Assembly: GCF_963259705.1 (NCBI RefSeq)
Contig: NC_081849.1
Span: forward strand, 55,152,093 to 55,216,092
DNA from: Myotis daubentonii
Taxonomy: Eukaryota > Chordata > Mammalia > Chiroptera > Vespertilionidae
Reading direction: 5' to 3'
Length of the DNA stretch: 64,000 nt
The notes under the pieces were generated by a model. It was not told the origin of the DNA. It searched no databases and saw only the letters and a program-made list of their open reading frames with translations. A program made the translations under genes and the position numbers. Shown one piece after another: positions 1 through 10,281 of the stretch (positions are counted from its first letter, which is position 1; every line of letters starts with the position of its first letter).

Positions 1-186
1 CTGGCAGCCATCAGCCTGGCTTGTGGCTGAGCAGAGCTCCCCCTGTGGGAGCACCCTGACCACCAGAGTGCAGCTCCTGCATTGAGTGTGTGGCCCCTGG
101 TGGTCAGTGTGTGTCATAGTGACCAGTCATTCCCAGTCTTTCTGCTATTAGGGTCAGTTTACATATTACCCTTTTATTATATAGGA
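1..186 (-). mobile_element. HeliBat-type Helitron, 5' part, cut by window edge
   Basis: The element reads on the minus strand and its 5' end (TCCTATATAATAAAAG on that strand) lies at 186. Next to it is the usual HeliBatN interior, a short stretch around a CCACCAGGGG-like core with CACTGACC and its inverted partner. The 3' half lies outside the window. It abuts the 3' end of the next Helitron with no spacer, so the two form a head-to-tail pair. It is non-autonomous, with no Rep/helicase coding. Confidence 0.85.
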
Positions 187-768
187 TAGAGGCCTGTTGC
201 ATGGGAGGGGGCTGGCTGGTTTGTCCTGAAGGGTGTCCCGGATCAGGGTGTGGGTCCTGCTGGGGTGCCTGGCCAGCCTGGGTGAGGGGCTGATGGCTGT
301 TTACAGGCTGGTCAAGCCCCCCGACCCCCCCAGTGGGGACCCTCACCTCTTGGATGTTTGGCCAGCCTAGGTGAGGGGCTGATGGCTGTTTTCAGGCTGG
401 CCACACCCCCTTTAGTGTGGGGGGGGTCCCCACTGGGTGAGGGGCTAAGGGCCGTTTTCAGGGTGGCCAAGCCGCCCAGGGACGGAAGCTCCCAGCCTCT
501 CCTTTGTATCTTTATTTTTATTCTGGGATTTATTTATCTTCTATGATTGAAACTTTGTTGCCTTCAGTGGAGCCAGAGCTGGCCGCAGCAGGCGGGAAGC
601 TTGGCTGCCTCCATCACTGGAGCAACCAAGCCTCCTGCTCGCTCCAGCTCCGTGGCACCATCTTGGTTGGGTTAATTTGCATATAGTCACTCTGATTGGC
701 TGGTGGGCATGGCTTAAGGCATAGCGAAGGTATGGTCAATTTGCATGTTTGTCTTTTATTAGATTAGA
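187..768 (-). mobile_element. Non-autonomous Helitron, upstream partner of a tandem pair
   Basis: On the minus strand the element starts TCTAATCTAATAAAAG at 768, is followed on the plus strand by T (769), and ends GGCCTCTA at 187, directly against the 5' TCC of the neighbour. The final G of the usual CTAG is missing at the junction. The interior holds an octamer (ATTTGCAT near 676 and 731), an ACCATCTTGG block, and a GC-rich part with a repeated motif around GGCCAGCCTGGGTGAGGGG. No coding capacity. Confidence 0.85.
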
Positions 769-1054
769 TAAAATCCAAAACAATGGATATAAACCATGTC
801 ATGCTATCAGTGGTATAACTGGAACAGTTAGATTAACAAATATGCCCCCATTTTTTGGCATGCTTAATATTTTGGATGTGAAATGAAGTTACATGACATT
901 GTATAAGTAATACCACATGATAAATAATGAGAATTATTAGCATACAATGAAAAAGATTAATTTGTAAGTAAATAATCTGAAATCCAAATGTGTAAGACCT
1001 ATTTCAACTTGGTGTAGACTTCCTTCCAAATCTGCACTTCTTTTATTATTATTA

Positions 1055-1867
1055 CTAGAGGCCCGGTGGACAAAAATTTGTGCACTCGGGGGGAGGGGGG
1101 GTCCCTCAGCCCGGCCTGTGCCCTCTCGCAGTGTGGGACCCCTCAGGAGATAACGACCTGCTGGCTTAGGCCTGCTCCCGGGTGGCAGAGAGCAGGCCCA
1201 ATCCCTAGGTGCAGCCCCAGTTCGGGCTCAGAGCAGGGCCAATTGGGGAGTTGGGGCGCCGCCCCGTCATGCACAGAGTAGGGAGATTGGGAGGTTGTGA
1301 TGCCACCCTCAGTCACGATCATGGTAGGGCCGATTGGGGGGTTGGGGCACCGCCCCCTGTCACACTCAAGGCAGGTTGCGGCTCCACCCCCTGTCATGCA
1401 CAGAGCAGGGCCAATCGGGGGATTGGGGCACTGCCCCCTGTCACACACAGAGCAGGGCCCATCAGGGGGTTGGGGCGCTGCCCCCTGTCACACACAGAGT
1501 AGGGGCGATAGGGGAGTTGGGGCACCGCCCCCTGTCACACACAGAGCAGGGCCGATCAGGGGGTTGGGGCGCCACCTCTCTTACACTCAGGGCAGGGCCG
1601 ATGGGGAGGTTATGGCTCTACCCGTCACACACAGAGCAGGGCCCGTGGGGGGGGGTTTGGGGAGCTCCCCCCTATCAGGCACAGAGCAGGGCTGCTCAGG
1701 GGGTTGGGGTGCCTTCCCCTGTCACGAACAGAGCAGGATGGATAGGGAGGTTGTGGCCCCGCCCCCTGTCACACACAGAGCCGCAGGGCGATCAGGGGGT
1801 TTGGGCGCTGCCCCCTGTCACACTGATCCCGGTGCTGGGAGGCATATTACCCTTTTACTATATAGGG
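1055..1867 (-). mobile_element. Helitron with internal minisatellite, downstream half of a composite
   Basis: The minus-strand 3' end is seen as CTAGAGGCCCGGTGGAC at 1055, preceded by A at 1054, with an inverted GTG-CAC style hairpin just inside. The 5' end is at about 1867, where the expected TCCTATATAG has one change (CCC). Most of the interior is a GC-rich tandem array. The element joins the 3' end of the unit at 1868-2456 without spacer. The same junction is found at 45457/45458 on the other strand. Confidence 0.88.
1210..1830. repeat. GC-rich minisatellite, about 45-56 bp units
   Basis: Roughly a dozen imperfect copies of a unit built from GAGCAGGGCC, a GGGGGTTGGGGC block, a CCGCCCCCTGTCA block and CACACAGAG. 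Units alternate between a GTTGGGGC form and a GGTTGTGGC form. The array lies wholly inside a Helitron and explains the long overlapping open frames here, which have no coding character. Confidence 0.9.
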
Positions 1868-2456
1868 TAGAGGCCTGGTGCATGGGTGGGGGCCGGCTGG
1901 TTTGCCCTGAAGGGTGTCCTGGATCAGGGTGGGGGTCCCCACTGGGGTGCCTGGCCAGCCTGGGTGAGGGGATGATGGCTGTTTGCAGCTGGTCACACAC
2001 CATTCAGGGTAGGGGTCCCCACTGGGGTGCCTCGCCAGTCTGGGTGAGGGGCTGAGGGCTGTTTTCAGGCTGGGGGTGACTGAAGCTCCCAACCGCTCAT
2101 TTTTTTCTATTTTTTTTTTTTTAATTCTGGGCCAGCTTTAGCTTGAGGCTTGGCTCCCGCTCTTAGCAGCTGAAAGTAGGTTTCTGGCCTTTGCATACAA
2201 TGTTGCGAATCTGCTGGCTGAAGTCCCGTGGTATCTGTTACAATGTTTGAAACTGCAGTCTCAGAGGCCTGCAGCCTCAGGCCGGGAACATTGGAGTCCT
2301 CCATCACTGAAGCAAGCAAGCCTCATGTTAGTTTCAAGCTGCCTGGCTGCCGGCCGCCATCTTGGCTGGCAGTTAATTTGCATATCTCGCTGGTTAGCCA
2401 ATGAAAAGGGTAGCGGTTGTATGCCAATTACCATGTTTCTCTTTTATTAGTGTAGA
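1868..2456 (-). mobile_element. Helitron, upstream half of a composite
   Basis: On the minus strand it starts TCTACACTAATAAAAGAG at 2456, followed by plus-strand T at 2457, and ends GCCTCTA at 1868. Near the 5' end it has an octamer (2376-2383) and a CCGCCATCTTGG block. It is homologous over its length to 44823-45457. Together with 1055-1867 it forms one block flanked by A and T, consistent with a single insertion. Confidence 0.88.
2354..2383 (-). promoter_or_regulatory. YY1-like plus octamer motif pair in Helitron
   Basis: GCCGCCATCTTGG is the reverse complement of a YY1-type CAAGATGGCGGC. It is followed within 20 bp by ATTTGCAT, the POU octamer. The pair is conserved in the homologous copies near 44.9 and 49.75 kb. 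Whether it is functional is not known. Confidence 0.45.
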
Positions 2457-2536
2457 TTATTTTTTTATTGCTTAAAGTATTACAAAGAGTATTACATAGG
2501 TCTCCTTTTTTTTTCTCTTCTTGACTTCCCCCCAGG
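2457..2536 (-). mobile_element. Short 5'-truncated L1 tail, split by the composite Helitron
   Basis: The T-rich stretch followed by a GCTTAAAGTATTAC-like 3' UTR and TGACTTCCCCCCAGG is a bat L1 3' end on the minus strand. The rest of its poly-T lies at 1043-1054, left of the Helitrons. A 17-bp target duplication with one mismatch (CCAAATCTGCACTTCTT at 1026-1042, CCAAATCTGTACTTCTT at 2537-2553) brackets the whole structure. The L1 therefore came first and the Helitron composite landed in its tail. Confidence 0.75.
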
Positions 2537-2553
2537 CCAAATCTGTACTTCTT

Positions 2554-3899
2554 CAACAGAAAATAAATGTTAAGGATTTATAGACTGAGTCTACTGACAT
2601 TTTAACTAAGAAATGATTATATTTATCATTGCTATCTCCATTTGCCATCAATTGCCATATAACTAACTTTGTGAATCTTTGCAGACTTTTTACAAGAGAA
2701 ACACTTGCTGCTTCAAGACTGATTATTTTATAATCTGATTATTCACAGCTTGCTAATTTGTAATTGGACTTTTATAAGTAGAAAACCTCCAGATTTCAGA
2801 AAAACTAATTTATTTTTTTCTTTGGTTAATTGTAGTGTTCACACAAAACAGTGGCGTGAGATGACTTCTAGTGGGTTTTGTGCAGTGTTCTGGAACCAAT
2901 AAAATATATTATTGATTGCCTAATGAAAAGCACCATGTTAATACAAATTTGCTGTGTCTGGGCAGGGATACAACTGCTACTTTTATTCTGTTTAAGGAAT
3001 CGCCTGCCATTTTACCAGGGTCTCTTGCTACATATCAAGCGTGCCTTAAATTAGGTTGGGGTTACCTGCAGGGTACCTTGTAAGCTGTCTTTTATCCTTT
3101 TCCTTTCCTACAGAGCTACCCATTGCTTCCAATTTAGACAAAGATCATCAAAATTAATTATGATTGAGTGGTATTACAACTGAAACAAAGAACAAGTCAA
3201 GCACCAGTGACTGTTTTGAAATGATGAAATAGAGTCATGTATTTGACCATACTATCATTGAATATTTAAAGGGAACTCACTACATTGGCAGGTTGTATTT
3301 GCTTACTTAAAAGTAAGAATTTAAAGAAAATGCTTTACAAAGAGATAGTGCAAAGAAAGTTTGATTTGTAAAGATCAAAGAAAACTATTTTTAAATGAAG
3401 ATACTCTCTTAAAATTTTTGACTAATGATCTCAAAATACAGTCAACATAGAGTTGTTACATTTGGGAGAATAAAAGCAAATTTGGTATTGTATTCATGGT
3501 TCCTCTCTATAATTGCTACAGAGATGCATGGGTTGTTATGTACATAAAGTAGTTACTGAAGAATGACTTGGATCTTATACATGCATATGCATTTATTGCT
3601 GTGTATCCTGAGCATTTTTTTCAAGTTAGCTTATGTTGTGATGCAGGGGAAGATCCCCAGAGTTACTGAGATTTGGGGAAAGATGAAGTTCTGGCAGGCA
3701 AAGAAGTAAATATTTAAAATAGAGTATGTTGGGACAATAATAAATTTTTACTACTAGAAATAATTTGTTTCTCCCTTTTATTCTCTATTGTCCTTTACCT
3801 GCAATGTGATTACTTAGTACCTCTACATAACACACTAGAAGAAAAAGAATGTGAGAAGGTTCCAGTGTCTCCTGAGATAAGTTGAAGAAGGTAGACCTA
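2554..3899. other. Unique AT-rich DNA
   Basis: I see no gene, RNA or recognisable repeat here. The only open frames are very short and without family features. Confidence 0.6.
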
Positions 3900-4222
3900 T
3901 CCTATATAATAAAAGCATAATGTGCAAATCGACCAAACGGTGCAACGACTGGTCACTATGATATGCACTGACCACCAGGGGGCAGACACTCAATGCAGGA
4001 GCTGCCCCCTGGTGGTCAGTGTGCTCCCACAGGGGGAGTGCTGCTCAGCCAGAAGCCAGGCTCATGGCTGACGAGCCCAGCACCGGTTGCGGGAGCCTCT
4101 CCCACCTCTGCTGCAGGCAGGAGGTAAGGAGCAAGGGGTCCTAGACTGCGAGAGGGCACAGGCCGGCTGAGGGACTCCCCCCTCTCACCCCCGTGCATGA
4201 ATCTCATTCAATGGGCCTCTAA
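3900..4222 (+). mobile_element. HeliBatN1-type Helitron
   Basis: It starts TCCTATATAATAAAAGC after A (3899) and ends at a slightly decayed terminus, GGGCCTCTAA, followed by T (4223). The interior has the paired CACTGACCACCAGGGGGCAG / CCCCCTGGTGGTCAGTGTG inverted blocks and the GAGAGGGCACAGGCC stretch typical of this family. The 3' hairpin (GTGCATGAATCTCATTCAA) has lost pairing, so this is a somewhat older copy. Confidence 0.92.
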
Positions 4223-4277
4223 TATTATGATATTGTGGGAGGAAGGAGGGATTTCTCCAAGTAGCTGGCAATGGTTG

Positions 4278-4722
4278 TGTATTGGGATGCTCTATTCCCC
4301 TCAAAAAATTCATGTTCCCACAGAACCTCGGAATGTGACCTTATTCGGAACTAGAATCTTCACAGATATAATTAGTTAAGTAAGAATGAGGTCCTACTGG
4401 ATTAGAGTGATCCCTAAATCCAATATTATTGATCTCCTTATAAGAAGAGGAAAGATCCAGACAGACAGAGACACACCAGGAAGATGGCAATGTAATGAGG
4501 GAGGCAAAGATTGGAATTACGCTGCCACAAGCCAGGAGCTCTGAAGGCCCCCGAAGCAGGACTAGGCGTGCAAGGGTTCTTCCCCAGAGTCTTCAGAGGA
4601 AGCATGGCCTTGCTGAATCCTTGGCTTTGGCCTTCCAGTCTCCAGAACTGTAAGATCAAATATCTCTTTTAAACCACCCAGTTTGTGAAACTTTGTCATG
4701 GCAGCCCTAGGAAACTAGTACA
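4278..4722 (+). mobile_element. Old MaLR-type (MLT1-like) LTR
   Basis: The order of blocks matches the MLT1 class of ERVL-MaLR LTRs as I remember it: CCCCTCAAAAAATTCATG, GAATGTGACCTTATT, ATTAGTTAAG, CTCCTTATAAGAAGAGG, CTCCAGAACTGTAAGA, then CCACCCAGTTTGTG and GCAGCCCTAGGAAACTA. Five flanking bases on each side (GGTTG and GGTGA) may be a decayed duplication. No internal retroviral region is attached, so it is a solo LTR. Confidence 0.65.
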
Positions 4723-7674
4723 GGTGAATGATTCTGCTAACATAGTTTGTATAAATCAGTGGAAAATTCTACTTTTTTTTCATAATATATTGGGTTATCT
4801 TTAACTTCATTTCTAAAGATAGTTCTATTTATATATTTATTTATAAAGCAAATGAGCTACTACTATATGTGTTTGTTGTCTATGCATGTTTTAAAAGACA
4901 ATGTATAAATCTGCACACTCATCTAAACAGGTAGCTTTATGGACTATTGGGTAATGAATCCATGAATAGTACAGCTGAGCATTCTGAAAACAAAGATTTA
5001 ATATCTTAATAAAAAAAGGACAGTATAATAGGAGTAGTACTGGAATAAAAGTAAAAAGACGATTCCAGTCCTGCCACTACCATGTATCCACGTGTGTAAT
5101 CAGTACCAACGATGTGAGGATTTTTTGAGGAAAAAATGAACCTAATTGGACTACTTTATTAAATTGTTACAACAATACAAAGTATATTATATTTATTAGA
5201 AAATTGTTTAAGAAGATACTCAAATAAAATGAGCATAATCACATTTGCAAGCAGTATTTTCTAGTATGATAGCAATTCACTGTTTAGCATAATGCCCATC
5301 TCAATAGATTAGAAAGGAGCATTCTAGGGACAAAATTTATTTTAATCATTCAGGGTATTATTTTCACAAAGTCACCCAGAGCCATTTTGTAGACCTGAGA
5401 GCAGGGGGTGAGTAGCATCTGGACTGTAATTTATAACTGATTGGCTCCACAGTCCACAAACATGTAACCAGTAATTCGCAAAATTTGCAAGTCTTCTGCA
5501 TACTTCATAGAAACAGCTCTCAAAAGTTCTCTATAAATAATAAGAGATCATCTTTCCAATCTGCTTTTAAAGCTGAATGAAGATAATGGTGGTGCTATCT
5601 AGGCATTTACCAGCCTAACTGATGAAATGACAGCTCGGTCATCTGGTTGCTCTGTTGATCACAGAGGGAGCAATGTTCATTGTTCATTTTTATACTTTTC
5701 TAAAACTCCATATATACCATGATAAAGGGGGAGGGGGCAAATGATATCTTCATGCAGGCAGAATTAACAAAATTTTGGAATAGATAATTTGTCTCCATTT
5801 CCATCATTTTGTGTGCACTACTGGCACTTTGACACCTGCAGATTTTGGCTGGGCCTGCGTTGAGCAGATGCGCACTCCAAGGCACATGGGTGTGGTTTCC
5901 AGGCACTACACTTCCCTTCACAAGCACTTTTCCCCTGAGAAAGGGCTGAATATGGCCATTTATCTTGTGTATTTTTTCAAATCATATTCTGTATGTGATT
6001 TTGTTTATTAATATGATAATCAGAAAATTTTTCCTCTCTACCCCACCCTTTTTAAATCTAGAATTTGATATTATTTACTTTTTCCAAAGTTATTTTTTTA
6101 TTTTTTTATTGTTAGGGAGATGTAAAATGTGACAGAAAGAGAGAAGAGAAAATGAAATACTTGGTTAAAATCTCTGTTAATGCTCTTGAACATATTTAAC
6201 GGCATAGAGATAATTAATGGCCAATTAATGTCAACTGATTTTATTTAAAATCTAATTCTTTATATTTTCAGATCTATAATTCACCATAAAAATTTTATAC
6301 TTTGGAAATGTTCTATAGCCAATGGCATTTAAAACTACCTACAGTAGAAATCACATGTCTTCAATTAAGTTGATAGGCCTGACATAAAAATTATACTATA
6401 TAAATCATAAATTAGAAATCCTTCAATAATAATCAGAAGACAAAGCTATTACTAAAGATTTATAGAAATTTAATTATAATCATGTTATTAAATAATTCAC
6501 TCATTCAATACAATTTTGTTTAATATCTACCATGTGCCAAATTTTGTGGTATTTGTGTGGAAATGAATTATGTTTACTTTCTAAAGGCTTTTCATGATCA
6601 CAGTTTAGTCAAACCTACATTATTTATCTATTTCCTGAAGACAATGCGATTTGTAAGATCAGTTTTAAAAATTTTTTTCTGATTCTAGTAAATAGTTTTG
6701 CTAAAAATAATCCTATATTTTGTGTACTATTGAAGAGTGACTATGAAAGGTATAATCAAGTCAAATAAAAAACAGTATCTCAAAGGCACAGAAGCCATGC
6801 ATAGGTTACATATGGCCACAGAATTGCTTTCCAAGAACAATAGATGCATAATAAGCTGGCCAGGATTTCTATCACATCAGCTTCTTAGCTGCAAGTTAAC
6901 ATTTAATTCAGCAATGTTGAATCAAATCAAATGAAATAAACATTTTGGTATGTCCTCTCTGTACAGAGCATTCTTCTGTGTACTATGATAGATATATGTC
7001 ATATCTTGCAAAGTCCTTAGTATATGTCAATATCAAGATTCAATGAAAGCCAACATTTTCTGAGAATGAAATCTACATTTCAGGAACTTTTCTAGGTATT
7101 TCGTATTCATTATTTCGGAATACTGAAAAGCTGAATTTTTTTATCCCCCATTCATAGATATGAATTAGCACTCACTCATTAAGATTCACATACAGACTGA
7201 CTCCAAAGCCTACCTCTGAAACCTTATATATAAGGGAACAGAGTCCTAAATAAAACACATCACATTTAGGAGACAAATAATATCAACAGAAAGAAATCCC
7301 CCATGTGGTAGCATGTGAAAAATTAACAAAATGAGCAGTAGTAACTACTGTGGGAGAACTCATTAAGAACTGGAATGTTCAGAGGAGGCTTAAAGAAAGA
7401 ATTAAGGGAAAAGTGTTTAGGTTACAGATAAGTTGTTGGGAAGCTGGTAAAATCTAAGCAGACATGATAATATGCCTGGATTATTTGGCACGCAGTAGAG
7501 GCTGTTTTGTAAGTTCAAAGCTTGTGGATATATTTTGTGGACAACTTTGCATGACAGGGTGTAGAACTCAGACTTTTTCTTGTAGCTACATGGGTCCAAT
7601 GAAGGCTATTTAGCAGACACCTGCTAGAGTTTTGGAGGAGAAATGAGACACTGTTATTCAAGTTTATGAAAACA
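4723..7674. other. Unique AT-rich DNA
   Basis: No gene is supported. A faint MIR-like stretch may be present near 7080-7170, and a possible SINE tail remnant near 6090-6150, but neither is strong enough to call. Confidence 0.55.
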
Positions 7675-7974
7675 CTAGAGGCCCATTTCACAAAGAGATT
7701 CATGCAATAGGTCTTCCTTCCCCTGGCTGCCAGCACCAGATTTCCTCTGGCACCCAGGACCCAGACCTTTGGTCCGGCTGCAGCAGAAAAGCCAAGCCTC
7801 TTCAGTCTTCAGTCTTCAGTCTTCAGTCAGTCAAAGCCTTCAGTCTTCGCTCCATGCCTGCATATGCAAATTAACCGCGATCTCTTTGTTGGGTTAATTT
7901 GCATAATCATCCTGATTGGCTGGTGGTCGTAGCAGGGTGACACCAATTTGCGTGTTTCTTTTTATTAGTGTAGA
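7675..7974 (-). mobile_element. Short non-autonomous Helitron
   Basis: The minus-strand 3' end is CTAGAGGCCCATTTCAC at 7675 (preceded by A), and the 5' end TCTACACTAATAAAAAG is at 7974 (followed by T). Octamers occur in both orientations (TATGCAAATTAACC near 7864 and ATTTGCAT near 7899). The interior has a run of a 7-bp repeat. Confidence 0.88.
7800..7850. repeat. CTTCAGT heptamer tandem repeat
   Basis: Several direct copies of CTTCAGT lie inside the Helitron at 7675-7974. Part of the array is shifted by CAGT and one copy follows after a short spacer. Confidence 0.8.
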
Positions 7975-8498
7975 TGATACAGGCAGACCATTTAGAAGAC
8001 AACTGCTACATTCTGGGCATGTGGTCATGAGATCAGGCGAGCACAAATGAATAAAAGGGGAGAAATATATCTGTAGAAGGATCAGTGGTACTTGGGGTCT
8101 GGACTTCGGGTGGGAGGAGTATAATGTGGTTCAGATGAGTCCTGAGCTTTCCAAAGGATATTAAATGCTTCCCTCCTCCCCCAATTGGCTATGACATCCT
8201 GATCCCCAGCCAGAGAGAAAATCTGCTAAAATCCCTGTCTGCTGAAGAAGCAGCCATGAATTTGTCCCAGGTGTTGGGGAGTGTGACCGAGTGGGAGTGG
8301 TCTTCAGAGAATATAATATGAGATACTCAGTCTTAGTGAAACACTTTGGTTGTAATGTGAAAGGAAGCTTTCCTCTGACTAGAGATTAAATGAAATAGGA
8401 GAGTTAGGCTTATCATTACATTTACTAAGTGCAGGCCAAATGAGTGGGCATCAAATATGTTAAAATATTGTCTAGTATATATGCTGATTTATAGATTA
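7975..8498. other. Unique DNA
   Basis: I see nothing supported here between two Helitrons. Confidence 0.5.
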
Positions 8499-8834
8499 CT
8501 AGAGGCCTGGTGCATGACATTTGTGCACTGGGGGTGGGGGGTCCCTTCAGCTTCGCCTGAGCCCTGCAGGGAGTGGGCCTAAACCAGCAGTCAGACATCC
8601 CCTGAGGGGTCCTTAGCACTGCCTCGGAGGCGGAGCAGCTCCTGCCACTGCTGCTGCACTCACCAGCCATGAGCCTGGCTTCTGTCTGAGCGGCGCCCCC
8701 TTTGTGGGAGTGCACTGACCACCAAGGGGAAGCTCGGGCATTGAGCGTCTGCCCCCTGGTGGTCAGTGTGCATCATAGCGACTGGTCGTTCTGCTGTTCA
8801 GTCAATTTGCATATTAACCTTTTATTCTATAGGA
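8499..8834 (-). mobile_element. HeliBatN1-type Helitron
   Basis: The 3' end is CTAGAGGCCTGGTGCATG at 8499 after A. The 5' end TCCTATAGAATAAAAGG is at 8834 before T. It carries the hairpin region, the CCTGCAGGGAGTGGGC stretch and the CCCCCTGGTGGTCAGTG blocks. It is of the same subfamily as 3900-4222 and 34676-35013. Confidence 0.92.
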
Positions 8835-9056
8835 TATTGCCCAGTAGAATGGGTATAAAAACAAATGTGACTAAATTTCCTTTCCTTTTTCTGATAGTTC
8901 CTCAGGTGTTCTGTGTAATTGAAGCCTAGGTTGGGAAGACATGCTAATAGGAACTGGAAGCACTGCTCATTTAGGTCATACCTTAGAGTACAATTATATT
9001 TTCCCTTTTCTCAAAACATGACATATTCTCATATTTTTCTGCCTTTAGCTTTAAAT

Positions 9057-9057
<1 letters not shown>

Positions 9058-9133
<76 letters not shown>
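9058..9133. repeat. Compound (CT)n-(CA)n microsatellite
   Basis: About 16 CT dinucleotides followed by about 20 CA dinucleotides with a short TTTCTA bridge. Confidence 0.95.
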
Positions 9134-9134
<1 letters not shown>

Positions 9135-9269
9135 ATAGAAAGTCTTAGTATTGTTGAATCTAAGGTTCATGTCCTACCTAGTCCGCTATTTGGCATCCAC
9201 ACTGGAACCAGGAGGTAGGTTATAGCAATCACTACTAATGAGATGGGCTGCACCAGGGTTCCTCTAGTT

Positions 9270-9480
9270 CAGCAGTTCTCAACCTGTGGGTCGCACCCCC
9301 TTTGGCAAGTGAACGACCCTTTCACAGGGGTCACCTAAGACCATCCTGCATATCATACATTTACATTATGATTCATAACAGTAGCAACATTACAGTTATG
9401 AAGTAGCAACGAAAATAATTTTATGGTTGGGTCACAACATGAGGAACTGTATTTAAAGGGCCAGAAGTTGAGAACCACTG
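9270..9480 (+). mobile_element. SPIN_NA-like non-autonomous hAT transposon
   Basis: The ends CAGCAGTTCTCAACCTG and GTTGAGAACCACTG are inverted repeats of the SPIN (Space Invader) type. The interior GGGTCGCACCCCCTTTGG, CACAGGGGTCACCTAAGACC and GTAGCAACGAAAATAATTTT agree with the SPIN_NA consensus I remember. SPIN elements are known to have spread horizontally among tetrapods, bats included. There is no transposase. The flanking 8-bp duplication is not clear. Confidence 0.85.
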
Positions 9481-9654
9481 CTACTGCAAGTTAGTCAGTC
9501 ATCGTGAATACTGAGATTGGCTATGAGAAAATTTCTAGTGCTCAATGAAAAATGGCCCCACCTCAGGTCATCTAGACTCTTGCCTGTAAAAGTGTGGTCC
9601 ATTGGCCACTTGCTTTGAAATCATCACATGGGAACTTGTACAAATGCAAAATCT

Positions 9655-9868
9655 GCCCAGCTCACTGGTTGAGTGTTGACCTATGAATCAGGAGGTCACG
9701 GTTTGATTCCCAGTCAGAGCACATGCCCGGGTTGTGGGCTTAATCCCCAGTAGGGGGCATTCAGGAGGCAGCCAATCAATGATTCTATCTCATCATTGGT
9801 GTTTTTATCTCTCTCTTCCTATCCCTTCCTCTCTGAAATCAATACAAATATATTAAAAACAAACAAAC
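9655..9868 (+). mobile_element. Ves SINE (tRNA-derived)
   Basis: It starts GCCCAGCTCACTGGTTGAG with the tRNA-like A-box region, has a B box (GGTTTGATTCC), then AGGCAGCCAATCAATGATTC and a CTCTCTTCC pyrimidine stretch, and ends in an A-rich tail. A 15-bp target duplication with one mismatch (ACAAATGCAAAATCT at 9640-9654, ACAAATGCAAGATCT at 9869-9883) marks both ends. Confidence 0.93.
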
Positions 9869-10003
9869 ACAAATGCAAGATCTAGGACCCACCCCAGAAT
9901 TACTGAATCAAAACCTGAATTGGACAAGACCCCTGATGATTCAAGTGCATATTAAAAACCATGGAGCATGATATTTCTTGTCACTTTGATCATCATATTT
10001 TCA

Positions 10004-10049
<46 letters not shown>

Positions 10050-10270
10050 ATTATTTAAAGTATTACAAATAGTAGTACATATGTCTCCTTTTTTTCTCCA
10101 TTGACCTCCCCCTGGCCTCCCCTATCCTCTGGCACATGCCCTCACCGCCCCCCCTCAATGTCTTGAATCCATTGGTTATGCTTATATGAATGTATATAAG
10201 TCCTGCAGTTTATCTCTTACCCCCCCCAACCCTCCCCTGCTTTCCCGCTATAGTTTGATAGTGTGTTCAA
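10004..10270 (-). mobile_element. 5'-truncated L1 3' end with (TA)n tail
   Basis: TA repeats (about 10004-10044) replace the poly-T, followed by TATTACAAATAGTAGTACAT, TCCATTGACCTCCCCCTGG and a C-rich tract (minus-strand G-rich), the usual bat L1 3' UTR. An 11-bp duplication with one mismatch (TCATATTTTCA at 9993-10003, TGATATTTTCA at 10271-10281) flanks it. Confidence 0.78.
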
Positions 10271-10281
10271 TGATATTTTCA

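Noticed and set aside
1297..2055. A 252-codon open frame and its overlapping partners
   Set aside because: It runs through the GC-rich minisatellite of a Helitron and across the junction of two elements. The peptide is a repeat translation, and all frames and both strands are open for the same reason.
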